A DNA stretch of 12,144 nt, from NCBI GenBank assembly GCA_913055925.1, contig CAJXLH010000046.1, positions 1-12,144 of the forward strand. Reading direction: 5' to 3'. Shown here in pieces: positions 1 through 5,774 of the stretch. This stretch comes from an uncultured Maritalea sp. (GTDB lineage: Bacteria > Pseudomonadota > Alphaproteobacteria > Rhizobiales > Devosiaceae). The notes below the pieces were generated by a model that saw only the letters and a list, made by a program, of their open reading frames with translations, searched no databases and was not told the origin of the DNA. The position numbers and the translations under genes are program-made. The stretch's first letter is position 1. Every line of letters begins with the position of its first letter.

Positions 1-249
1 AAGGCATTGGTTTTCCACCCCATCACCTTTGCTGGATTGGGCGTGTTTCTAGCCGCAATTGCGGGCTTTCTGTCGCTGTTCTCTGGCGTGCCGTTTTTGA
101 TGGGGCTTTGGTTGTTCCTCGATTTTGCTGATGGCACGGAACTCGCGCTCTCAACACCGATGTTGTTCGATATTGGGGTTTATTTTGTTGTGGTCGGGGC
201 CATTTCAACAATTGCCTTGGCGCTAGAAGAAGACGAGGACGTAAAATGA
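1..249 (+). CDS. Mrp antiporter MnhB domain, C-terminal fragment (probably end of fused MnhA/B)
   Basis: This is the 3' end of a gene that starts before the window; the frame is open from base 1 and stops at TGA 247-249, giving 82 visible residues. Two to three hydrophobic segments are visible, and the sequence holds the block typical of the MrpB C-terminus: SGVPFLMGLW, then TPMLFDIGVYFVVVGA, then an acidic tail ending EEDEDVK. MrpB is a membrane subunit of the multisubunit Na+(K+)/H+ antiporter. In many Rhizobiales the MrpA and MrpB parts are fused in one long subunit followed directly by subunit C, so this is probably the end of such a fusion; a separate mnhB cannot be excluded. The stop overlaps the mnhC start (ATGA). 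A TTG at position 7 is an internal codon, not a credible start. Confidence 0.88.
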   Translation, partial: KALVFHPITFAGLGVFLAAIAGFLSLFSGVPFLMGLWLFLDFADGTELALSTPMLFDIGVYFVVVGAISTIALALEEDEDVK

Positions 250-626
250 TTGAACACGCCCTTGCTGTCTTAATCGGCCTATTCTTCACTGTCGCGATTT
301 ATTTGATCTTGTCACGGTCGCTGATCCGCATGCTGCTTGGCATTGCCATTTTGGGCAATGCGGTCAATCTGTTGATTTTTACCGTCGGTCGCGTCACCCG
401 AGAAGTGCCACCAATTGTACCTGAAGGCGAATATAAGCCGCTGGAACAGATTGCCAATCCGCTGCCCCAAGCGTTGATTTTGACTGCGATTGTTATCGGA
501 TTTTCACTCTTTGCATTCCTGCTTGTGCTGACCTATCGCGCTTATCAGGAGCTTAATGCTGACAACACAGACACGATGCGTGTGGCAGAACCTGAGGACG
601 ATCCTCGGCCACCGCTTAGCTATTAG
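246..626 (+). CDS. mnhC: Mrp cation/proton antiporter subunit C (MnhC/PhaC)
   Basis: A 126-residue membrane protein homologous to NuoK of complex I. Three hydrophobic helices lie at about residues 5-23, 27-48 and 74-97. The family hallmark NPLPQALILTAIVIGFSL is at 71-88, and the second helix holds the Gly/Asn-rich LLGIAILGNAVNLLIF. The C-terminal tail (about 103-126) is polar and acidic, probably cytoplasmic. In Mrp antiporters subunit C is part of the membrane complex that exchanges Na+ or K+ for protons; in rhizobia the homologous Pha system handles K+ and alkaline pH. The ATG at 246 overlaps the preceding stop by 4 nt, which supports the start and coupled translation. Na+ or K+ preference cannot be read from the sequence. 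Confidence 0.95.
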   Translation: MIEHALAVLIGLFFTVAIYLILSRSLIRMLLGIAILGNAVNLLIFTVGRVTREVPPIVPEGEYKPLEQIANPLPQALILTAIVIGFSLFAFLLVLTYRAYQELNADNTDTMRVAEPEDDPRPPLSY

Positions 627-640
627 GGGGGTGCATTAAA

Positions 641-2254
641 GTGGCTTCTTCTTCTGCATCGACACCTAAAGATCTTCCACCAGCTATGCTGGATGTCGCA
701 ACATCCGTTGCGGACTGGGTGATCGTTTGGCCTATTGCATTGCCAATGGTTGGCGCTGCGATTTTGCTGATGTTCCGCCGCCGCATTGAATTGCAGGCGC
801 CGTTTTCCTTCGCGGTCATCCTTGGCACAGTTTTGAGCAATTTCTATTTGCTCGGACGGATTTATGCCGATGGGCCGCTGACCATGACCATGGGCAACTG
901 GTTGCCACCATTTGGCATCAGCTTCACCGCGGACACTTTTGGCGCATTGTTGGCGCTTGTCGCCAGCGTAGTGATGCTGTTTGTGGTTCTGTATGTACAA
1001 AGTGAAGTTGAAAACCGTGAAAACCTTTATGGTTATCACCCACTTCTTTTGCTGCTGTTGTCCGGTGTTTCAGGCGCGTTCCTAACGGGCGATTTGTTCA
1101 ACCTTTATGTTTGGTTCGAACTCATGCTGATCGCATCGTTTGGCCTTATGGTGATTGGCGGGCGTAAGATACAACTCGATGCGGCGGTTAAATATGGCTT
1201 CTTGAATTTCCTCGCCACAACCATATTCCTGATCGCGATTGCTTACACCTATGGCTTGGTTGGTACCTTGAACATGGCCGACATCATGCGCAAAGCGCCA
1301 TATGTCGAAAACGGTTCCATATCTGCCGTGGCGGCCTTGTTCTTCCTCGCCTTCGCCATGAAGGGTGCCGCATTTCCCGTGAACTCCTGGTTGCCTGCCT
1401 CTTATCACGCGCCGGATCCAGCGGTTTCGGCGCTGTTTGCGGGCTTGCTGACGAAGGTCGGCATTTACGCCCTTGTGCGGGTGCATTTCATGCTGATTCC
1501 GCAGTCGTTTGATCAGCTGCAACCTGTGATGATGGTGGTTGCTGGCTTAACGCTAGTTCTCTCACCGATGGGGGCTATCGCCCAGACAAACATTCGCCGT
1601 GCTCTCGGCTTCTTCGTAATGGGCGGCATTGGTGCAATGTTGGCGGGTCTAGCATTTGGGCCGCAAATGGGCGGAACGGGCATTGCGCTTTATGCTGTGC
1701 ATTCGATGCTTACCATGACAGCACTTTACCTCGCCAGCGGGCTGGTTGAACGTATCGGCGGTACGAGTGATATCCGTCATCTTGGCGGTCTTTACCGCGC
1801 CAGTTCGCCGCTTTCGATTATTTTCCTTATCCTTGTGTTTGCCACCGCTGGTTTGCCGCCATTCCTTGGTTTCTGGCCAAAGATGGTGTTGGTGAACTCT
1901 GGAGTGCGCCTTGCTGGGTCAGGCATGGACGCAATGGGTGCTTATCATTGGTGGTTGGTTGCTGCTTTGTTGGTGAACTCAATCCTCACCTCTATAGCGG
2001 GTACACGCATTTGGGCACATGTGTTCTGGCGAAACGGCCGAGAAGGCAAGCAGTCTGAAATTCCAAATGATCGCCTCAAGCCGCTTGATCGCAAAGGCGT
2101 GCGCTGGGGTCTCGTGCCAACCGCCGCGCTGGTCGCACTAATCGTCGCACTTGGACTATTCCCGAACATCTACTTTGAGGCAGGGCTGAGCTCTGGTGCG
2201 TCAGTTTTGCAAACGCAGGGCTATGAGTATTCGGTATTTGGAGGGGCAAGCTAA
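641..2254 (+). CDS. mnhD: Mrp cation/proton antiporter subunit D (MnhD/PhaD)
   Basis: A 537-residue polytopic protein of the NuoM/NuoN-type proton-channel family with about 14 hydrophobic helices. Key charged residues of the family are present: Glu160 in YVWFELMLIASFG, Lys241 in FAMKGAAFPVNSWLP, followed by HAPDPAVSALFAGLLTKVGIY with Lys272. By position Glu160 and Lys241 match the membrane Glu and Lys known to be essential in MrpD of alkaliphilic Bacillus. The length is normal for MrpD plus a short N-terminal extension of about 25 residues. The GTG start at 641 is chosen because a G-rich Shine-Dalgarno (AGGGGGGTG, 625-633) lies 7 nt upstream; it overlaps the end of mnhC. The TAA stop overlaps the mnhE ATG by one base. 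Confidence 0.95.
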   Translation: MASSSASTPKDLPPAMLDVATSVADWVIVWPIALPMVGAAILLMFRRRIELQAPFSFAVILGTVLSNFYLLGRIYADGPLTMTMGNWLPPFGISFTADTFGALLALVASVVMLFVVLYVQSEVENRENLYGYHPLLLLLLSGVSGAFLTGDLFNLYVWFELMLIASFGLMVIGGRKIQLDAAVKYGFLNFLATTIFLIAIAYTYGLVGTLNMADIMRKAPYVENGSISAVAALFFLAFAMKGAAFPVNSWLPASYHAPDPAVSALFAGLLTKVGIYALVRVHFMLIPQSFDQLQPVMMVVAGLTLVLSPMGAIAQTNIRRALGFFVMGGIGAMLAGLAFGPQMGGTGIALYAVHSMLTMTALYLASGLVERIGGTSDIRHLGGLYRASSPLSIIFLILVFATAGLPPFLGFWPKMVLVNSGVRLAGSGMDAMGAYHWWLVAALLVNSILTSIAGTRIWAHVFWRNGREGKQSEIPNDRLKPLDRKGVRWGLVPTAALVALIVALGLFPNIYFEAGLSSGASVLQTQGYEYSVFGGAS

Positions 2255-2736
2255 TGACCATTCTTGCAGTCGCCGTTTTACTGGCGATCACATGGGCCGC
2301 GATTACTGGTACATTTAGCCTTGGCAATCTCATATTGGGTGGCGTCGTTGGCGCACTGGCTTTGTGGGTCATTCGATCGCAAGTGGTGCAGCCAAAGTTT
2401 ATCAGCCGACTTCCAAAGGCCATAGGACTAGCAGGTTTGTTCCTTTACGAACTTGTTTTGAGTGCCATCAAAGTCTTGGCGTTGGTGCTATCGCCTAACA
2501 TGCGCTCCAAGCTTCAGCCTGGCATAATTGCATTTCCGCTACGCGTTCAGTCGGACATGGAAATCACCTTGCTGGCAAACTTGATCACATTGACGCCGGG
2601 AACGCTAAGCGTTGATGTAACAGATGATCGCAAAACACTTTATGTTCACGCGATATCGGTGCCGGATAAAAAGGCATTAATCAAAGACATTGCCGAAGGG
2701 TTTGAAAACAAAATTTTGGAGGTATTTGAGCAATGA
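2254..2736 (+). CDS. mnhE: Mrp cation/proton antiporter subunit E (MnhE/PhaE)
   Basis: A 160-residue protein of the MrpE family. The N-terminal half is hydrophobic (helices at about 2-20, 22-42 and 60-80). The C-terminal half is a soluble domain with the family pattern ANLITLTPGTLSVDV (about 112-126), then DDRKTLYVHAI. MrpE is a small subunit of the antiporter complex with no homologue in complex I. The start is ATG 2254, joined to the mnhD stop as TAATG, with a GAGGGG ribosome binding site at 2241-2246. The stop overlaps mnhF by 4 nt (ATGA). Length and motifs are ordinary for the family. Confidence 0.94.
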   Translation: MTILAVAVLLAITWAAITGTFSLGNLILGGVVGALALWVIRSQVVQPKFISRLPKAIGLAGLFLYELVLSAIKVLALVLSPNMRSKLQPGIIAFPLRVQSDMEITLLANLITLTPGTLSVDVTDDRKTLYVHAISVPDKKALIKDIAEGFENKILEVFEQ

Positions 2737-3050
2737 GTGGCGCAACGTTTCTCGATATTTCCATTGGCATAACTTTAGGCTTGCTCACGCTTTCCCTGTT
2801 GTTGGTCATCACGCGCATTGTCCGTGGGCCGACATTGCCAGATCGCATTCTCGCGCTGGATATGCTGGTTTCAATTGGTATCGGCTTTATCGCCGTCATC
2901 GCGATCAAAACAGGCTACATGCTTTATCTCGACATTGCGATTTCACTTGGCCTTGTCGGTTTTCTAGCAACGGTGGCGTTTGCTCGATTTGTCCTTCAGC
3001 GTTGGCAAATAAGGGCCAACCGAGAGAATTCGGAGGCGTCCAAGCCATGA
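2733..3050 (+). CDS. mnhF: Mrp cation/proton antiporter subunit F (MnhF/PhaF)
   Basis: A 105-residue membrane protein with three helices (about 8-29, 41-60 and 63-87). The MrpF signature RGPTLPDRILALDM is at 31-44, with Asp37 and Asp43 in the expected places. MrpF is an obligatory small subunit of the antiporter complex. GGAGG upstream (about 2718-2722) and the ATGA overlap with mnhE support the ATG at 2733. The polar tail after residue 90 ends in the mnhG ribosome binding region. Nothing unusual was seen. Confidence 0.94.
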   Translation: MSGATFLDISIGITLGLLTLSLLLVITRIVRGPTLPDRILALDMLVSIGIGFIAVIAIKTGYMLYLDIAISLGLVGFLATVAFARFVLQRWQIRANRENSEASKP

Positions 3051-3382
3051 TGCAGGAATTTTTGCTTTATCTCGTTGGCGGTATTTTGATCATTAGCGCT
3101 GTCTTTAGCTTGGCGGCGGCGATCGGTATCCTGCGGTTGCCAGATTTGTACACGCGTATGCATGCCGCGTCGAAGGCCGGTACGCTCGGATCAGGTTTGG
3201 CGCTGCTTGCCATTGCTATATTCTCGCTAGAAGGATCTGTTGTGTTGCGCGCGGTCGCTGGTTTTGTGTTCTTCTTGCTAACCGCACCTGTTGCATCGCA
3301 TTTGTTGGCACGCGCTGCCTATGTTGCCGGATACAGACTTGACGAACGCACCAAAATCAACGACATGGACGATGCTTCTTGA
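3047..3382 (+). CDS. mnhG: Mrp cation/proton antiporter subunit G (MnhG/PhaG)
   Basis: A 111-residue membrane protein with helices at about 5-27, 44-62 and 66-86. The MrpG hallmark GILRLPDLYTRMHAAS is at 27-42, followed by KAGTLGSGL. It is the last subunit of the antiporter operon. The reading frame is open further upstream, through mnhF and into mnhE, but that extension is out of frame with both genes and is not coding. The start is ATG 3047, overlapping the mnhF stop and 10 nt after GGAGG (3032-3036); ATG 3050 is the next codon and a weaker choice. The C-terminal tail (about 98-111) is polar. No U-tract terminator follows; a 16-bp palindrome lies 12 nt past the stop. Confidence 0.94.
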   Translation: MMQEFLLYLVGGILIISAVFSLAAAIGILRLPDLYTRMHAASKAGTLGSGLALLAIAIFSLEGSVVLRAVAGFVFFLLTAPVASHLLARAAYVAGYRLDERTKINDMDDAS

Positions 3383-3393
3383 AGCGTCCAAAT

Positions 3394-3409
3394 GTCTCAG
3401 TTCTGAGAC
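3394..3409. repeat. Perfect 16-bp palindrome after mnhG
   Basis: GTCTCAG, two central bases TT, then CTGAGAC: two 7-bp arms with no mismatch. It lies 12 nt after the mnhG stop and about 115 nt before mucR. No run of T follows on either strand, so it is not a typical intrinsic terminator. It could be an operator, a weak hairpin protecting the mnh mRNA 3' end, or chance. No known site is recognised. Confidence 0.6.
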
Positions 3410-3522
3410 GCGCACATATTCTGATATGATAGTTTCTTGATTGTAGCGTAATTTGCGCATAGTAGTGCTCGCTATGGTGAAGTTGAAACACTTGCGCCTT
3501 TTTCTAAGTACGGTGGTAATAA
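3410..3522 (+). promoter_or_regulatory. Probable mucR promoter and leader
   Basis: This AT-rich gap before mucR should hold its promoter, since mnhG belongs to another unit. A -35-like CTTGAT (3436-3441) lies 16-18 nt before weak -10 candidates CATAGT (3458-3463) and TAGTAG (3460-3465). Upstream is a small dyad, CATAT (3415-3419) and ATATG (3424-3428). Ros/MucR proteins are known to repress their own genes through AT-rich sites with T-A steps, so self-repression here is plausible but inferred. The match to promoter consensus is modest. Confidence 0.35.
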
Positions 3523-3948
3523 GTGGAACAAGATAAACAAGCAGAAACCAAATATTCTTCGGAAATCGTTGAATTGTGTACTGACATTGTTAGTGCTTAT
3601 GTAAGCAACAATGCCATTTCACAGGCCGATTTGCCGAAGTTGATTGTGGATGTACATGAAACACTTCAAGGTTTAACCAATGCGCGTCCGCAAGAAGTTG
3701 CTGAAGTGCGTAAACCTGCCGTATCTGTGAAAAAGTCGATCACGCCGGACTACATCATTTGTCTCGAAGACGGTAAGAAATTCAAATCTTTGAAGCGTCA
3801 CCTGCGTACGCACTATGATTTGTCGCCGGAAGAATATCGGGAGAAATGGAATCTGCCCGTTGATTACCCAATGGTTGCGCCAAATTATGCGGCAGCCCGT
3901 TCGCGACTCGCGCGCGAAATGGGACTTGGACGAAAGCCAAGCAAATAG
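3523..3948 (+). CDS. MucR/Ros-family transcriptional regulator
   Basis: A 141-residue regulator of the Ros/MucR family. In alphaproteobacteria these proteins bind AT-rich DNA and repress or silence genes for surface polysaccharides, motility, cell cycle or virulence. The N-terminal part (about 11-52) is the helical region linked to oligomer formation. The zinc-finger-like DNA-binding domain is at about 75-125, with KFKSLKRHLRTHY and then EEYREKWNLPVDYPMVAPNYA, and the basic tail ends GLGRKPSK. The metal-ligand positions read Cys80, Asp83, His93 and His97, so the second Cys of classical Ros is Asp. The start is GTG 3523, with GGTGG (3512-3516) as a weak ribosome binding site; no better start lies nearby. 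The gene is monocistronic, closed by the hairpin at 3974-3997. Confidence 0.93.
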   Translation: MEQDKQAETKYSSEIVELCTDIVSAYVSNNAISQADLPKLIVDVHETLQGLTNARPQEVAEVRKPAVSVKKSITPDYIICLEDGKKFKSLKRHLRTHYDLSPEEYREKWNLPVDYPMVAPNYAAARSRLAREMGLGRKPSK

Positions 3949-3973
3949 TCAGGAAAATTTTCCGATTGTTGTG

Positions 3974-3997
3974 AGGGCGCTTTTAGCGCCCTTTTCT
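3974..3997 (+). terminator. Intrinsic terminator of mucR
   Basis: The arms AGGGCGCT (3974-3981) and AGCGCCCT (3985-3992) pair perfectly around a TTT loop, and TTTTCT follows from 3992. The hairpin starts 26 nt after the mucR stop on the same strand. This is the standard Rho-independent form, and it separates mucR from the next operon. Confidence 0.85.
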
Positions 3998-4013
3998 ATT
4001 TGAAGTTGAGAAA

Positions 4014-4040
4014 ATGTGATAGTGAATGAAACTATTACAT
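4014..4040. repeat. Imperfect 10-bp dyad in the mucR-dnaA-like intergenic region
   Basis: ATGTGATAGT (4014-4023) and ACTATTACAT (4031-4040) are inverted repeats with a single mismatch (G:U in RNA) around a 7-nt AT-rich spacer. The dyad lies just after the mucR terminator and about 95 nt before the next gene. Its size and symmetry suit an operator for a dimeric regulator, but no specific family is recognised. Confidence 0.5.
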
Positions 4041-4077
4041 AGTTTTCAATGTTTTACTCAATTTCACCCACTTAAAA

Positions 4078-4136
4078 TTATCCCCGCCTCATTGTTATCA
4101 CGGTATAGGAATATATACCTATTATAGAAGTGATAA
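4078..4136. promoter_or_regulatory. TTATC element cluster and promoter region of the DnaA-like gene
   Basis: Three TTATC elements are seen: TTATCCCCG (4078-4086, + strand; 7 of 9 match TTATCCACA), TTATCAC (4095-4101, + strand), and TTATCAC on the - strand (4136-4130). The last two also form an inverted repeat, with a second pair GGTATA (4102-4107) and TATACC (4114-4119) inside. A -10-like TATTAT is at 4120-4125, and AGAAG, a possible ribosome binding site, at 4126-4130. TTATC is the conserved half of the DnaA box, and the gene downstream encodes a DnaA-type DNA-binding domain, so autoregulation is inferred. As RNA, the same arms could form a hairpin hiding the start site. Confidence 0.45.
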
Positions 4137-4546
4137 TGAAAATGCATGTTTTAAGTTCAAATATCAGACATAATTTGCCGCCCCATACCGCACCGCAACT
4201 CGCTTGTTGTGGGTCAAGCAGCTTTGCCGAATTCAGAAATGTTTTAAATATTGTTGCCGCCACCTATGGCGTTGACCCAACACAAGTGTTGGACACATCG
4301 CGGCGGCGCGCGGATATCGCGCTTTGTCGGCATATCGCCATGTATGTCGCCCACGTGTCACTTGGTTACACGCTAACCCGCACGGGGAATTTGTTTAATC
4401 GTGACCGTACAACGGTCAGCCATGCCTGCGCGCGCGTTGAAGACATGCGTGACGATCGAGAGTTTGATGAGGTGTTGACCAGTTTGGAGCAGGTGCTTTC
4501 GTTTGCGCGTATTTCAAAGTCCGCAGCTTGTAAGAGGTTCTACTAA
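4136..4546 (+). CDS. Stand-alone DnaA domain IV helix-turn-helix protein
   Basis: A 136-residue protein made essentially of the C-terminal DNA-binding domain of DnaA, with no AAA+ ATPase part. Residues 30-120 hold the domain. Helices at about 55-75 (SRRRADIALCRHIAMYVAH) correspond to the basic region that touches the DnaA box minor groove. The signature loop FNRDRTTVSHACARVED at 87-103 corresponds to FGGRDHTTVLHACRKIE of DnaA; the base-reading His of DHT is Arg91 here. By homology it binds DnaA-box-like DNA, probably as a transcription factor rather than an initiator. ATG 4136 is preferred, with AGAAG 5 nt upstream; GTG 4130 and ATG 4142 are possible. The stop overlaps the next gene as TAATG, so the two are one operon. 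Confidence 0.85.
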   Translation: MKMHVLSSNIRHNLPPHTAPQLACCGSSSFAEFRNVLNIVAATYGVDPTQVLDTSRRRADIALCRHIAMYVAHVSLGYTLTRTGNLFNRDRTTVSHACARVEDMRDDREFDEVLTSLEQVLSFARISKSAACKRFY

Positions 4547-5262
4547 TGGCCTTCAAATCAAGAAAAGCGCGGTTTGTTCACATGCTCCTCAAACGGCCGG
4601 TTCAACGAATCGAGGGTGACATTCATTATCTCACACTAAAGGGGAAAAAGTGCTCCTTGCCGAAAGAAAAGGTCTTAGATCTCCGTTCGCAAGGTGTTGT
4701 GATCTTAGATGTAACGGGCCATGCGCACGCTTGCAGTGAAACAAGTGGTTGGCTGCGACGGCAACGCCTTCAATGTAGCGGTCAAGAGCCAACAACGACG
4801 AACAGTGCTGTAGATTCGGCAAATGACGTCATTAAACGGCTGTCACGCTCCACGTCCGGTGAAAAGCCCTTCCTTGCACCGCATCACGTCCTTGCCGCAG
4901 CGAAAGTCAGCAACGTCATCGCCCGCGCGCAACTACGCAACCATGTCACGCAAGACTTAAGTGCGCTCGCGCTCCCAAAAGCGCCGGGAGGGGCTGGTGG
5001 CGGCCATGACGTAAGCGACATGGCTATTGATCATCGGCGCAAACTATCTTCGTTGTTGGATCAACTGCCATCAGATTGTCGTCGAATTTTGCTTGATGTT
5101 TGTGGATTTGAAAAGCGATTGCAGCTCATCGAATTTGAAATGGGCTGGCCACAGCGCAGCGCAAAAGTTGTGCTGCGGATGGCGCTAGAAATGGTCGCGG
5201 CGCAATGGGGTATCGACGAGATTGCCGTTGGTCCAAACAGTGCAAACCGACAAGCGTCCTAA
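4546..5262 (+). CDS. DUF6456 domain-containing protein
   Basis: A 238-residue soluble protein of unknown function. The C-terminal part (about 105-225) fits DUF6456 of alphaproteobacteria: an ARAQLRNHVTQDLSA segment (126-140), a Gly-rich linker (147-153), then DHRRKLSSLLDQLP, LLDVCGFEKRLQLIE and WPQRSAKVVLRMALEMVA (201-218), which looks like a helix-turn-helix. The N-terminal 70 residues resemble a small basic beta-rich region with SGWLRR at 67-72; the middle (75-104) is low complexity. AAGAGG (4532-4537) lies 8 nt before the ATG, and the start overlaps the preceding stop. Coupling to a DnaA-domain protein suggests a shared role in DNA binding or transcription control. No catalytic motif was seen. 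Function is not known to me. Confidence 0.8.
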   Translation: MAFKSRKARFVHMLLKRPVQRIEGDIHYLTLKGKKCSLPKEKVLDLRSQGVVILDVTGHAHACSETSGWLRRQRLQCSGQEPTTTNSAVDSANDVIKRLSRSTSGEKPFLAPHHVLAAAKVSNVIARAQLRNHVTQDLSALALPKAPGGAGGGHDVSDMAIDHRRKLSSLLDQLPSDCRRILLDVCGFEKRLQLIEFEMGWPQRSAKVVLRMALEMVAAQWGIDEIAVGPNSANRQAS

Positions 5263-5266
5263 TTGT

Positions 5267-5299
5267 AAAAGTGCTAAGCGCGTTTGCGCGCTTCAGCAC
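5267..5299 (-). terminator. Intrinsic terminator of sufE, inside its 3' coding end
   Basis: Read on the - strand, two 12-nt arms, GTGCT-AAGCGCG (5299-5287 with one bulged base) and CGCGCTTAGCAC (5282-5271), pair around a CAAA loop and are followed by TTTT (5270-5267). The stem includes the last codons and stop of sufE. On the + strand no T run follows, so it would not be a classical terminator for the DUF6456 operon ending at 5262. Confidence 0.65.
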
Positions 5300-5678
5300 C
5301 AATATACTCAATCATCGACTTGAGGCCGTTGGCGCGTTGCGACGTTAGGTGTTCACTCATGCCGATTTCCTCGAATATCTCAAGGGCAGGGGTGTCAGTC
5401 ATCTCCTGCGCTGTCTTGCCAGAGTAAAGAGCAACAACGATCGCGACCAAGCCTTTAACGATCAACGCATCGCTGTCGCCACGCAGCGTGAGCTTGTCGT
5501 TTTCGGTATCGCCAAAAACAATCCAGACCTGCGAAACACAGCCTTCGACACGATTTTCACGCACGCGCTCATCATCGCTTAGCGGTGCTAATTCGTTGCC
5601 CAAATCGATGACGAATTTGTAGCGATCCTCCCAGTCATCGAGAAATTCCAAACTTTCTTTGATTTCTTCAAATGTCAT
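5274..5678 (-). CDS. sufE: SufE family cysteine desulfurase activator
   Basis: A 134-residue SufE. In Fe-S cluster assembly SufE takes persulfide sulfur from the cysteine desulfurase SufS and passes it to the SufBCD scaffold in the cytosol. The acceptor cysteine is visible as Cys47 in RVEGCVSQVWI, and the fold blocks LDDWEDRYKFVIDLG (13-27), ALIVKGLVAIVVALYSGKT and the C-terminal LTSQRANGLKSMIEYI match the family; the length is normal. ATG 5678 is chosen because GGAG lies 6 nt upstream; a GTG 18 nt further out (5696) has no such site. No other suf gene is in the window, so this copy stands apart from the suf operon. Its terminator hairpin overlaps the last codons. Confidence 0.94.
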   Translation of the reverse strand: MTFEEIKESLEFLDDWEDRYKFVIDLGNELAPLSDDERVRENRVEGCVSQVWIVFGDTENDKLTLRGDSDALIVKGLVAIVVALYSGKTAQEMTDTPALEIFEEIGMSEHLTSQRANGLKSMIEYIGAEARKRA

Positions 5679-5697
5679 AGAGGGCTCCGTCAGCACG

Positions 5698-5729
5698 TTG
5701 CCAACTACCTAACGCAATCAGTTGGGCAA
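5698..5729. repeat. Inverted repeat upstream of sufE
   Basis: TTGCCAACT (5698-5706) and AGTTGGGCAA (5720-5729) are inverted repeats, 9 bp with one extra G, 13 nt apart, starting 20 nt upstream of the sufE ATG. It could be an operator or a leader hairpin in the sufE mRNA. It does not match an Iron-Rhodo-box or IscR site that I can recognise. Confidence 0.45.
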
Positions 5730-5735
5730 GTCATG

Positions 5736-5774
5736 AAAAAAAATGCCGTGGCACCTGGGGAAGGCAACCACGGC
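5736..5774 (-). terminator. Intrinsic terminator downstream of the DUF5330-like gene
   Basis: On the - strand GCCGTGG (5774-5768) pairs with CCACGGC (5751-5745) around a 16-nt loop. Inside the loop CCU and AGG can pair and expose UCCCC. A T8 run (5743-5736) follows after one A. It ends transcription coming from the DUF5330-like gene, whose stop lies about 60 nt upstream, before sufE. Confidence 0.85.

Noticed and set aside
623..1522. Two long open frames on the - strand beneath mnhD (138 and 146 codons).
   Set aside because: They lie wholly antisense to a strongly supported membrane subunit gene, read as low-complexity polar sequence rich in Gln/His/Arg, and have no recognisable domain.
2690..3046. 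Upstream extension of the mnhG frame giving a 230-residue protein.
   Set aside because: The extension overlaps mnhE and mnhF out of frame. Only the part from ATG 3047, with its ribosome binding site, matches MrpG.
4078..4136. A replication origin at the TTATC cluster.
   Set aside because: Only three degenerate elements, one of them just TTATCAC overlapping a start codon, with no dnaA, dnaN, parAB or repC nearby. A regulatory site is the simpler reading.
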